A stretch of 7,994 nucleotides of DNA from Candidatus Peregrinibacteria bacterium CG10_big_fil_rev_8_21_14_0_10_49_16. Lineage in GTDB: Bacteria; Patescibacteriota; Gracilibacteria; Peribacterales; Peribacteraceae. Below the pieces are notes generated by a model. The model worked only from the letters and a program-made list of their open reading frames with translations. It had not been told where the DNA came from and searched no databases. A program made the translations under genes and the position numbers. Positions 1 to 5,807 of this stretch are shown here, one piece after another (within the stretch, counting starts at the first letter, position 1; the number at the start of each line of letters is the position of its first letter). The stretch is taken from positions 1 to 7,994 of the forward strand of contig PFDS01000015.1 in NCBI GenBank assembly GCA_002772605.1, in the 5' to 3' direction.

Positions 1-93
1 CACTTGTTTCAAGAGATACTGCTGCAACACACCTAACCGCCCGTAGGAGAAAGCAAAGTGTTGGCCAATGAGTGGATGAGAAAGCAATGTCAT
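1..93 (-). CDS. ntpC: V/A-type ATPase subunit C, N-terminal fragment (runs off window)
   Basis: An open frame of 31 codons starts with ATG at 93-91 and continues without a stop through base 1. Its ATG overlaps the TGA stop of the preceding subunit E gene in an ATGA arrangement (bases 90-93), the usual sign of translational coupling. The visible peptide begins MTLLSHPLIGQHFAFSYGRL and continues with a leucine/glutamine-rich helix (VLQQYLLKQV). An aromatic residue, Y, then R-L and a leucine-rich helix is how many subunit C (AC39/d-type) proteins begin. In the E. hirae-type operon subunit C directly follows subunit E, so position supports the call more than the short sequence does. Subunit C is the socket that joins the central stalk to the proteolipid ring. 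There is no Shine-Dalgarno sequence upstream. The gene itself is almost certain; the identity is likely. Confidence 0.72.
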   Translation of the reverse strand, partial: MTLLSHPLIGQHFAFSYGRLGVLQQYLLKQV

Positions 94-656
94 GTATGAG
101 TAGCAAAGAGTTCCTTGGAAACCTCAACCTCTGTTAAAGGACGCAAATAGGCATCAACAAGATGGCCAAACGTAAAATCTCTCTCCTGCTGACCAGAAAG
201 AAAAATGAATCCACCGCGAGCATCAATGGGGTCACCCACTGTCACTCCCTTTTGGGCTTTGAGGAGCTCCTTGAGAAGTGGAATATGTTCCTTCGCCGCA
301 CACACGGTGCCATCGTGAGGACACTGTGCGAGACAATGGGAAAGAAATGCACGCAAGTCAGGTGTCGGTAATCCACAGAGACGATCTATGACCTGCGCAT
401 ATAATCGAGAAAGAAGCTCCTGTTTTTTTTGAAGCAACATATTGCGCTTTTCGATAGAAAAACGCATAGAGGCATGAGTACGCAGCTGCTGAATTTTCTG
501 TTCATGCTCTGATCGCAAATTTCTCTTGAGATCTGCAATGGCATGCTCACTTTCTTGTGTAAGCTGGCGAAGATTGTGCTGATGGTCACGCAACAACACT
601 GCAATTTCTTCATCTGCCTGTGAGACAATCGCATTGCGAATATCCTGTAAAGACAT
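90..656 (-). CDS. ntpE: V/A-type ATPase subunit E (peripheral stalk)
   Basis: This 188-residue protein has the two-part build and usual length (about 190-200) of bacterial/archaeal subunit E. Residues about 5-90 are a long charged helix rich in E, Q, R and K with heptad-like leucines, forming the stalk coiled coil. Residues about 98-188 form the globular head that binds the top of the A3B3 catalytic headpiece. The head shows the family's GGF segment (148-150) and ends in a helix closing with ELF (182-184), a common C-terminal pattern. Subunit E pairs with the small coiled-coil subunit (here probably 3213-3569) to make the stator that resists rotor torque. The start is ATG at 656, 36 bases after the subunit K stop. 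The bases before it are pyrimidine-rich (TTTCCCACTTTCCCT) with no Shine-Dalgarno sequence. Four cysteines are present (residues 94, 108, 112, 119), which is more than usual for this subunit. Confidence 0.88.
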   Translation of the reverse strand: MSLQDIRNAIVSQADEEIAVLLRDHQHNLRQLTQESEHAIADLKRNLRSEHEQKIQQLRTHASMRFSIEKRNMLLQKKQELLSRLYAQVIDRLCGLPTPDLRAFLSHCLAQCPHDGTVCAAKEHIPLLKELLKAQKGVTVGDPIDARGGFIFLSGQQERDFTFGHLVDAYLRPLTEVEVSKELFATHT

Positions 657-692
657 AGGGAAAGTGGGAAATCAAAGAAAATTCCTACATAG

Positions 693-1256
693 TTAACCAA
701 TAATTCCTGCTTGAAAAGAATTCAGCATAAAGAAGGAGATCAGGAACCCAAGCAGAGCATACGTTTCCACAAGAGCTGCCATCGTAATAACGCGGCCGGC
801 AAGCTTCCCGTCTTTCGCAAGCATGTGCATACCGGCTGCACAGACTTTTGCCTGGTACGGTGAAGATGTGAGACAGGTAAATGCTACAGGAAGAAAAGCA
901 GCGAGAAGTGCCAATCCTTGCGTAGTAGTAATCGCAACTTCACCGGAAATAACAGGACCGTAGTTAAAAATGAAAAGTAATGAAATAACCATACCGTATA
1001 ACCCTTGGGAACCCGGAAGAACCTCCAGCGTGATGACCTTTCCGGCAAGGTCGGGCTTCTCTGTGAGAAGACCTGCGCCAGATTGACCCACAAGGCTCAC
1101 GCCAAGAATGGAACCGATACAGGAAAGAAATGTGGCAAGTCCTGCACCAAAGAAGGCCCAAACCAGACCCCACTCTGCCGCAGCAGTACCTGCATCCTGA
1201 GCAAGCGCAAGAGGAGAGAGAAGGTCGAGGAACAGTGGGAAGATAGTGCTGTTCAT
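693..1256 (-). CDS. ntpK: V/A-type ATPase subunit K (proteolipid, two fused hairpins)
   Basis: This 187-residue, very hydrophobic protein is the rotor-ring proteolipid that carries the ion through the membrane. It has four membrane helices (about 29-55, 73-100, 112-140, 155-182) from duplication of the helical hairpin, as in E. hirae NtpK and eukaryotic 16-kDa subunits. The first hairpin has LPGSQGLYG (80-88). The second has YQAKVCAAG (134-142) and VETYALLGF (163-171), with the essential carboxylate E164. Only the second hairpin has a glutamate at the ion site, which gives fewer ions per ATP and suits a pump. By spacing, L80, S83, Q84, Y87, Q135 and E164 align with the NtpK sodium ligands L61, T64, Q65, Y68, Q110 and E139. 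Residues 1-22 are an extra hydrophobic stretch ending ALAQ, resembling a signal peptide. The gene begins 21 bases after the subunit I stop, behind a pyrimidine tract. Confidence 0.93.
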   Translation of the reverse strand: MNSTIFPLFLDLLSPLALAQDAGTAAAEWGLVWAFFGAGLATFLSCIGSILGVSLVGQSGAGLLTEKPDLAGKVITLEVLPGSQGLYGMVISLLFIFNYGPVISGEVAITTTQGLALLAAFLPVAFTCLTSSPYQAKVCAAGMHMLAKDGKLAGRVITMAALVETYALLGFLISFFMLNSFQAGIIG

Positions 1257-1277
1257 AGAAAAAAGGGGGAAAGATAA

Positions 1278-3209
1278 TTATTGGTAATAAGAACGACGAA
1301 ATGGACGAAACTCTCTGCCACCACCTTCGAAGAACTGACTGAAGAACTCAATAAACTGTAACCTTCCTGAGTGAATGAAACTGCCCAGCGTGTTGAGAGC
1401 GATACTGACAAGGTGACCACAAAACGCCACTACGATAATGGTCGGAATCGCAATCCAGAGAGGAAAGAGATTGCCAAGTTCCACAGCAACCTGATTGACG
1501 GCGAGAGCCAGTGCGCCAGTGACAAGCCCAAGAGCAAGAATACGCAAATAGCTCAGCACATTACTGAGCATACTGATGGCAAAATTCACAACGCCAAGCA
1601 GGCCCATGAGGGGACGTACATACCATTTCGCTCCATATCCCTTGCCCCATATCATAAGCACAATGGCAATGTACAGTACGTACTGGGCGCTATCAACCAA
1701 CATATCCGGAGCCAAAAAACGCAGGAGTACTGCTCCAAGAAGAATGTGACTCGTAAAGTCCTGCCAGAACGCCGCGATCTTTTTCCCATGAATCCACTTA
1801 TGCCACCCTGCAAGAAATATGCCAAAGAAAAGATGTGTAAGTCCAAGGGTGAGAGCGAGATTCTGCAGGAAAGTGATACCCGATTGCTGACTCAAATTCC
1901 ATATCTGCCCCTTAAACAGCAGTGTGCCATCGGCTGCCTGCTTCGTCAGAACCGTCGGAACCTGCTCAGGAAGCAAACCAAACCATCCTCCAAAAGGAAT
2001 GCTGACAAAAAACGTCACCACACCACTGATGCAGAGTAACCAGAGAAGCGGAGCCTCTTCCACTGTTTTGCGAAGTTTCAATAACGCAGTACCAAAAAGC
2101 AACGCGATGACCAGACCGTACCCAGCATCAGTTAAACAGAGCGCAAAATACAATGCGAAAAACGGACTCAGTGCCGCAGTCGGATCAAACTCTGAGGGTA
2201 AAGGTAAACCATACAACGTCGTCACGCTCTGAAACGGCGTCACATAGGGAAGATTTTTGAGAAGCACAGGTGGCTGTTCCCCTTCTTTCGGTTGCAATCG
2301 AATCACCTCTACGGCCGGATGAGTTTCATGAAGTGCACGCTCCAACGATGCTAAACGTATACGCGGGACCCAGCCTGTTAACACAAAAGACCCCCAACCC
2401 TCATCAAGAGATGCACGCACACGGTAGCGCTCTTCAAGCCAACGCATATAGACTTGAGCAAGAAGAAGCTGAGGCAATTCCACAGCAAGCTTGGTGCGTT
2501 CTTCTTCGTGCGTTTCTTTTGTGCGCATCAGTACTTTTTCCTGCAACGATGCATTCTGAAGAATCGTCTTGGGTGTACCAGCCACTACTGGTAACTCCAC
2601 TTCATTCCAACCAAAACGCGATCCGCATTCTTCGAATCTATCACGATCCTCTTTCCAGAGAAGGACGCTGAAACACGTACTATCCGGTGCTGTATGCACA
2701 GCCTGCACATCTGCACGCACGCCCTGCAACTCCAATTCCTCCAAGGAGCCCGCATACTGTTCAGTGAGAACTGAACCAAAGAAAAGAACGGTTGATGTGG
2801 TTTCACGCGATTCATCTAACGATAATTTGAGTAGCTTCCATGGCTCGAGAATCTGACGCAATTGATGCTGCTCCTGTATGAGACGATCAGCCTTCGCGTC
2901 CTCTTCAGAAAGTTCGTGCAACCGATCAATGATCCCTCGCACATCTGTGTGCAATGCAGCATGAACCACTTGCTCCTTCGTCAGCAATGCATCAGATATC
3001 TGCAACGCATGCTTCGGAGCATATTTCTTGAGAACCTCGATGGCAAATTCTAACTCTGCTCTGCGAAAGTTCACTTCTACAGAAGATTCCTGCACACCCT
3101 CTCCTTCAATAATCTCCATCACACCCTGCTCATGCAATAGATCAATCAACGTCTCACGAAGAGAGCTGTGGGCGAGAACGGCCACCTTTTGCATTGCCAC
3201 TACTGCCAT
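1278..3209 (-). CDS. ntpI: V/A-type ATPase subunit I (a-subunit homologue)
   Basis: This 643-residue protein is full length for the family (about 620-670). Residues 1-320 are the cytoplasmic domain, which contacts the peripheral stalks and contains coiled-coil arms near 45-125 and 218-265. It ends in the conserved entry segment LLKNLPYVTPFQSVTTLYGL (316-335). The C-terminal half is a bundle of about seven to eight membrane helices. It carries DAGYG (361-365) and SYLRILALGL (553-562), whose R556 is the conserved arginine that releases the ion from the ring glutamate. The end, RLQFIEFFSQFFEGGGREF (616-634), is a family signature. Together with subunit K it forms the ion path. The start is ATG at 3209, three bases after the stop of the upstream coiled-coil gene, so translation is probably coupled. 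No Shine-Dalgarno sequence is visible. Confidence 0.95.
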   Translation of the reverse strand: MAVVAMQKVAVLAHSSLRETLIDLLHEQGVMEIIEGEGVQESSVEVNFRRAELEFAIEVLKKYAPKHALQISDALLTKEQVVHAALHTDVRGIIDRLHELSEEDAKADRLIQEQHQLRQILEPWKLLKLSLDESRETTSTVLFFGSVLTEQYAGSLEELELQGVRADVQAVHTAPDSTCFSVLLWKEDRDRFEECGSRFGWNEVELPVVAGTPKTILQNASLQEKVLMRTKETHEEERTKLAVELPQLLLAQVYMRWLEERYRVRASLDEGWGSFVLTGWVPRIRLASLERALHETHPAVEVIRLQPKEGEQPPVLLKNLPYVTPFQSVTTLYGLPLPSEFDPTAALSPFFALYFALCLTDAGYGLVIALLFGTALLKLRKTVEEAPLLWLLCISGVVTFFVSIPFGGWFGLLPEQVPTVLTKQAADGTLLFKGQIWNLSQQSGITFLQNLALTLGLTHLFFGIFLAGWHKWIHGKKIAAFWQDFTSHILLGAVLLRFLAPDMLVDSAQYVLYIAIVLMIWGKGYGAKWYVRPLMGLLGVVNFAISMLSNVLSYLRILALGLVTGALALAVNQVAVELGNLFPLWIAIPTIIVVAFCGHLVSIALNTLGSFIHSGRLQFIEFFSQFFEGGGREFRPFRRSYYQ

Positions 3210-3212
3210 AGA

Positions 3213-3569
3213 TCACACATGAGTAAAAAAGGCAGTATCCATGACACGGGCAATGAGCGCATCAGCGAGAGGTTTGGATGTTGATGTGTATGCATCCTCT
3301 AAAGCCTGAACTGCAGCGGAGACATCGTGGAGACGCCTTTGCGACTCCTGTTCCAAAGAACGCTGTTCTTCCGCTTCTCTTTCTGAGAGTGTCTGCGTTT
3401 CCTCGGAAAGAATGGTTTGTCTCTTTTTTTCAAGTAAGCGCCTATGTTCCTCTTCTTTACGGGTAAGAGCTGAGCGCTGCTCCGAAACACGCTTCTGCTG
3501 TTCTTCTTCTAGATCACGAAGTGAGGAAATCTCTGGATGAATTGCATGTGAGGCTGTAACTCTGCCCAT
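3213..3569 (-). CDS. Small coiled-coil stalk subunit of the V/A-type ATPase (subunit G/H, NtpF-like)
   Basis: This 118-residue protein is almost entirely one charged helix. From about residue 16 to 92 it is dominated by E, Q, R, K and S with regularly spaced leucines, ending in a short hydrophobic tail (ALIARVMDTAFFTHV). Sequence alone would only say coiled coil. The call rests on position: it is the first gene of the cluster, directly before subunit I, where ntpF (E. hirae) or atpH/ahaH (archaea) lies, and its length of about 105-120 fits. The expected role is to pair with subunit E as the peripheral stalk and to hold the cytoplasmic arm of subunit I. It starts with ATG at 3569, with TGTCCT directly before it and no Shine-Dalgarno sequence. 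An unrelated coiled-coil protein cannot be excluded, but an ATPase operon needs this subunit and no other candidate is visible. Confidence 0.75.
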   Translation of the reverse strand: MGRVTASHAIHPEISSLRDLEEEQQKRVSEQRSALTRKEEEHRRLLEKKRQTILSEETQTLSEREAEEQRSLEQESQRRLHDVSAAVQALEDAYTSTSKPLADALIARVMDTAFFTHV

Positions 3570-3575
3570 AGGACA

Positions 3576-3624
3576 AAAATAGGAAAAACGCGCGGACTGT
3601 ACTCATTAAACCAAAAAAAATCAA
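3576..3624 (-). promoter_or_regulatory. Candidate promoter(s) of the V/A-ATPase operon
   Basis: Two alternatives are visible between grpE and the first ATPase gene. The better one has -35 TTGATT (3624-3619) and -10 TACAGT (3601-3596), four of six consensus matches each, with exactly 17 bases between them. It would give a leader of about 20 bases, and its -35 lies inside the grpE terminator. The second is TATTTT at 3581-3576, which leaves six bases to the ATG at 3569. That is the same spacing seen at grpE and the lipoprotein gene, and it would give a leaderless mRNA. Neither is proven. Confidence 0.45.
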
Positions 3625-3640
3625 GGCTCCTTAGGCCTCA
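3613..3640 (-). terminator. Intrinsic terminator of grpE, overlapping its stop codon
   Basis: On the minus strand AGGC (3638-3635) pairs with GCCT (3627-3624) around a 7-base loop. Two flanking G-U wobble pairs lengthen the stem to six. One G-to-A junction later comes a run of eight T (3620-3613). The TAA stop of grpE (3633-3631) lies in the loop. The stem is short, so termination may be partial and some transcripts could read into the ATPase operon. Confidence 0.6.
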
Positions 3641-4101
3641 TCTTGCCCGACTTTCACTTTTGCCGGACGCAGAATGCGATCGTGCAACATGTACCCATCC
3701 TCAAAGACCTCCAAGACGATATTGTTCTTGCCTTTCCCTGTTGCCAGCACTTCACATTTCTCCGGATCAAGCGGTTTTCCGCACACATCCATACGTTTTA
3801 CTCCCCAGGAGGCGAGAAATTGCTCCTGTGCCAGCATCGCCGAGGAAAAACCTTTCACCCATTCATGGTCCTTCAAATGATCTGGCAATGCTTTCTGAGC
3901 ACGCTGAAAGAAGTCCACAACAGGTAGAAAATGCCGTAGTGCCTCCTGTAGTGCGTGTTTGCGATGTTCCTGTCCCTCACGCTCAAGTCGCGCACGCATA
4001 TTCTGTACATCTGCCTGCGCCCGCGCCGCGAGATCTTTGAATCGCTCCAATTCTGCCTGCAGATCGTGATGAGCCTGTTTTGGCTTCTGTTGTTTAGACA
4101 C
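3631..4101 (-). CDS. grpE: Nucleotide exchange factor GrpE (DnaK co-chaperone)
   Basis: This 156-residue protein has the GrpE layout, with a short disordered N-terminus (1-11). A long helix (12-50) forms the dimer coiled coil, a helical bundle follows (51-98, including LPVVDFFQRA), and the C-terminal beta domain (100-153) inserts into the DnaK nucleotide cleft to release ADP. The C-terminal part carries the family pattern: G-x-x-LDPEKCEV (108-118, usually FDP..HEA) and EDGYMLHDRILRPAKVKV (134-151). It is shorter than E. coli GrpE (197), mostly from the N-terminus. The start is GTG at 4101, giving MSKQQKPKQ; no upstream ATG gives a better fit. Neither dnaK nor dnaJ is adjacent in the window, and no CIRCE element is seen. 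It has its own promoter and terminator, so it is probably transcribed separately from the ATPase genes. Confidence 0.95.
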   Translation of the reverse strand: MSKQQKPKQAHHDLQAELERFKDLAARAQADVQNMRARLEREGQEHRKHALQEALRHFLPVVDFFQRAQKALPDHLKDHEWVKGFSSAMLAQEQFLASWGVKRMDVCGKPLDPEKCEVLATGKGKNNIVLEVFEDGYMLHDRILRPAKVKVGQDEA

Positions 4102-4107
4102 AAAAAC

Positions 4108-4136
4108 AGTGTACCAGGAAATAGGTCATTTGTAGA
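4108..4136 (-). promoter_or_regulatory. grpE promoter with extended -10, predicting a leaderless mRNA
   Basis: On the minus strand, TCTACA (4136-4131, four of six matches to TTGACA) and TACACT (4113-4108, four of six matches to TATAAT) are 17 bases apart. A TGG directly precedes the -10, giving the extended TGn form. Only six bases lie between the -10 and the GTG start at 4101, so transcription would begin at or beside the start codon. Confidence 0.55.
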
Positions 4137-4148
4137 TCGTTATCTACA
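4131..4148. repeat. 7-bp inverted repeat between grpE and the antiporter gene (candidate operator)
   Basis: TGTAGAT (4131-4137) and ATCTACA (4142-4148) are perfect inverted arms around CGTT. The left arm covers the predicted -35 of grpE. The right arm overlaps the candidate -10 of the divergent antiporter gene, so a bound dimeric regulator could affect both. It does not match CIRCE (TTAGCACTC-N9-GAGTGCTAA). It could also be chance. Confidence 0.4.
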
Positions 4149-4150
4149 CT
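4145..4150 (+). promoter_or_regulatory. Candidate -10 of the antiporter gene
   Basis: TACACT is the same hexamer as at grpE and lies ten bases before the ATG at 4161. No convincing -35 is seen at 16-18 bases upstream, so the support is weak. No Shine-Dalgarno sequence is present between it and the start codon, so a leader of only a few bases is predicted. Confidence 0.3.
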
Positions 4151-4160
4151 GCAATTCTGC

Positions 4161-5150
4161 ATGCTTATAGCAATCGGACTCATCATTGCAGGATTCATAC
4201 TCGTCATTAAGGGAGCAGAGTGGCTCGTTGACGGCAGCGCCAATCTCGCGCGCCATCTCTATATATCCGAACTGACTATCGGCCTATCCGTTGTTGCATT
4301 TGGCACATCACTTCCAGAACTGGTAGTGAATATTTTTAGCACTCTCGATGGAGCGAATGATCTCGCCATCGGAAATATCATCGGAAGTAATATCAGCAAT
4401 ATCCTTCTCATCCTCGGTACTGCAGCCACTATTACTCCACTATACGTACAAACATCCACTGTGTGGAAGGAACTCCCGCTCTCCCTGCTGGCAGCACTCG
4501 TGTTATTCGTCATGGCCAACGACCACCTGATTGACAGTGCACCAGTCGCCACACTTTCCAAGGCAGACGGACTGAGCTTTCTTGGATTTTTTCTCATCTT
4601 CCTCTGGTACACCTTTGGCATGAAGAAAGTCGAAGAAGATGGCCATACGCAGGAATCCTATAATCCGTTCATTTCTGTTGGACATATCATTGCAGGTATT
4701 CTCATTCTTGTTGTCGGAGGAAAGCTCACCGTGTATGGAGCAGAAGCTTTTACCGTACAACTGGGTGTTTCCGAAGCGCTCATTGGTTTGACAGTCCTCG
4801 CCATAGGCACATCACTCCCGGAACTTGCTACCTCTGTTACTGCAGCCGTAAAACAGAAGGCCGATATTGCCGTGGGCAATATCATTGGAAGTAACATTTT
4901 CAATATCTTCTGGATTCTCGGACTCTCCGCAACTATCCGACCACTCACGTTTGAACCAGCGCTCAACGTGGATCTCCTGGTTGTCGTCGGTGCAACGATC
5001 CTCCTCTTCCTGGTCGTCCACACAGGAAAAATTCACAGCCGCCTCCTCTTTTGGAGACAAAAAGAAGGGCATATCATTCAACGCTCAGAGGGAATATTTA
5101 TGCTGTCGTTGTACGCAATATACCTGGTCTATTTGGGGTGGAGAGGATGA
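4161..5150 (+). CDS. CaCA-family cation antiporter (Na+/Ca2+ exchanger, YrbG-like)
   Basis: This 329-residue inner-membrane protein has about ten hydrophobic helices in two inverted halves, the standard build and length of prokaryotic Ca2+/cation antiporters. The alpha-1 repeat has AFGTSLPELV (46-55) with E53 and GNIIGSNISN (71-80). The alpha-2 repeat has AIGTSLPELA (214-223) with E221 and GNIIGSNIFN (239-248). In the Methanocaldococcus exchanger NCX_Mj the equivalent glutamates (E54, E213) and neighbouring Thr/Ser form the cation sites. The short loop between halves (about 153-172) is acidic at its start. The likely job is export of Ca2+ in exchange for Na+, but H+ or K+ involvement cannot be read from sequence. 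It is divergent from grpE and ends three bases from the convergent lipoprotein gene. The ATG start gives the normal N-terminal helix MLIAIGLIIAGFILVIKGAE. Confidence 0.93.
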   Translation: MLIAIGLIIAGFILVIKGAEWLVDGSANLARHLYISELTIGLSVVAFGTSLPELVVNIFSTLDGANDLAIGNIIGSNISNILLILGTAATITPLYVQTSTVWKELPLSLLAALVLFVMANDHLIDSAPVATLSKADGLSFLGFFLIFLWYTFGMKKVEEDGHTQESYNPFISVGHIIAGILILVVGGKLTVYGAEAFTVQLGVSEALIGLTVLAIGTSLPELATSVTAAVKQKADIAVGNIIGSNIFNIFWILGLSATIRPLTFEPALNVDLLVVVGATILLFLVVHTGKIHSRLLFWRQKEGHIIQRSEGIFMLSLYAIYLVYLGWRG

Positions 5151-5153
5151 TAC

Positions 5154-5786
5154 TTACGGTACAACGCACGGTACCGTCGGATCCGCAATGCAATTTTCCG
5201 CTGGAGGATCTCCACGCCAAGGACAGGTACGGGAGTATAGACAAGCATCATCGGTTATTTCTCGAAATGCTGCCTCTCTATCCGTATCGGAAGCATTGAA
5301 GAGAAGAAGCAAACCATCCATATCACGGAACACATAATCCTTAGCCACAAACAGCGGATGCAAACAATCTTCTGTCGGACCACACATCACTTCCTTTCCA
5401 TTCACGAAGAAGCGCCAATTACCCCCACTTGCAGGCCAGCATTTCTTGATCTGATGTTCATCAACAAAGCACACTTGCTCCCAACCCTCAAATGAGAAAC
5501 CCACAGACTCAAGGAACTCACCAAATGTTAACCCCGGCCTGTGTTGATGAACCACATGTCCAATACCGTCATGTAGATGCAAATGCGGATGCAGGTGATC
5601 GTGTTCGTGGTCATGATCATCCTCTAAACCCGACATATACTGATCTCCCGAAAAATCCACCTTCTCTCCCTCTATCCATACCGCGACATCCGCATGCGTG
5701 TGATTGGGATCAGGGTTGTCTGCGTATTCATGCCGACAGGCCACAAGAAACAGTGTACAAAACAGTGCTAGTGATACAATGCGCAT
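5154..5786 (-). CDS. His- and Cys-rich lipoprotein, probable extracytoplasmic metal-binding protein
   Basis: The 210-residue protein starts best at ATG 5786, giving a compact signal peptide MRIVSLALFCTLFLVAC with lipobox LVAC and lipidated C17. A start six codons upstream would spoil the signal peptide and lie inside the promoter. The mature part begins with NHTHADVAVWI (28-38). A cluster then follows in which about 11 of the 26 residues from 57 to 82 are His, mixed with Asp and Glu, a typical zinc, nickel or copper binding stretch. Next comes a compact domain (about 85-165) with FFVNGKEV (126-133) and DMDGLLLLFN (155-164). Mature Cys residues number eight besides C17 (106, 116, 135, 141, 182, 188, 199, 207), an even number that allows four disulfides. 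The tail is PC-rich. I do not recognise a named family; metal binding is inferred from composition. It lies 21 bases after the 332-residue gene. Confidence 0.82.
   Translation of the reverse strand: MRIVSLALFCTLFLVACRHEYADNPDPNHTHADVAVWIEGEKVDFSGDQYMSGLEDDHDHEHDHLHPHLHLHDGIGHVVHQHRPGLTFGEFLESVGFSFEGWEQVCFVDEHQIKKCWPASGGNWRFFVNGKEVMCGPTEDCLHPLFVAKDYVFRDMDGLLLLFNASDTDREAAFREITDDACLYSRTCPWRGDPPAENCIADPTVPCVVP
5156..5177. repeat. Hairpin-forming inverted repeat at the convergent gene ends
   Basis: ACGGTAC (5156-5162) and GTACCGT (5171-5177) can pair as a perfect 7-bp stem with an 8-base loop, beginning six bases after the antiporter stop. There is no T-run on either strand, so it is not a standard intrinsic terminator, though it could act as a 3' end stabiliser. 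On the other strand it encodes the last residues of the lipoprotein, so coding constraint may explain part of it. Confidence 0.4.
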
Positions 5787-5792
5787 AGGAAG

Positions 5793-5801
5793 AATATACC
5801 A
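5793..5801 (-). promoter_or_regulatory. Extended -10 of the lipoprotein gene
   Basis: TGGTATATT (5801-5793) is an extended -10 with five of six matches to TATAAT. It sits in the 21-base gap after the upstream gene's TGA. Six bases separate it from the ATG at 5786, so transcription would start at the start codon. A good -35 is not visible, which an extended -10 can tolerate. Confidence 0.5.
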
Positions 5802-5807
5802 CACGTA

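Noticed and set aside
162..371. A 69-codon plus-strand open frame opposite subunit E
   Set aside because: It is antisense to a conserved subunit and has no supporting context; a shadow frame.
1371..2039. A 222-codon open frame on the plus strand
   Set aside because: It lies entirely opposite the well-supported subunit I gene, has a low-complexity polar composition (K, N, R, T, H) with no domain, and lacks a promoter or start context; it mirrors the codon use of the real gene.
4102..4160. CIRCE heat-shock element upstream of grpE
   Set aside because: The inverted repeat there (TGTAGAT-N4-ATCTACA) has a different sequence and spacing from CIRCE.
4867..5337. A 156-codon plus-strand open frame spanning the antiporter end and lipoprotein end
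   Set aside because: It overlaps two solid genes in other frames and its product is Ser-rich with no family features.
5580..5645. Low-complexity DNA (repeated ATG/ATC/GTG-like units) that could look like a tandem repeat
   Set aside because: It is explained by His/Asp codons of the lipoprotein's metal-binding cluster; the units are irregular.
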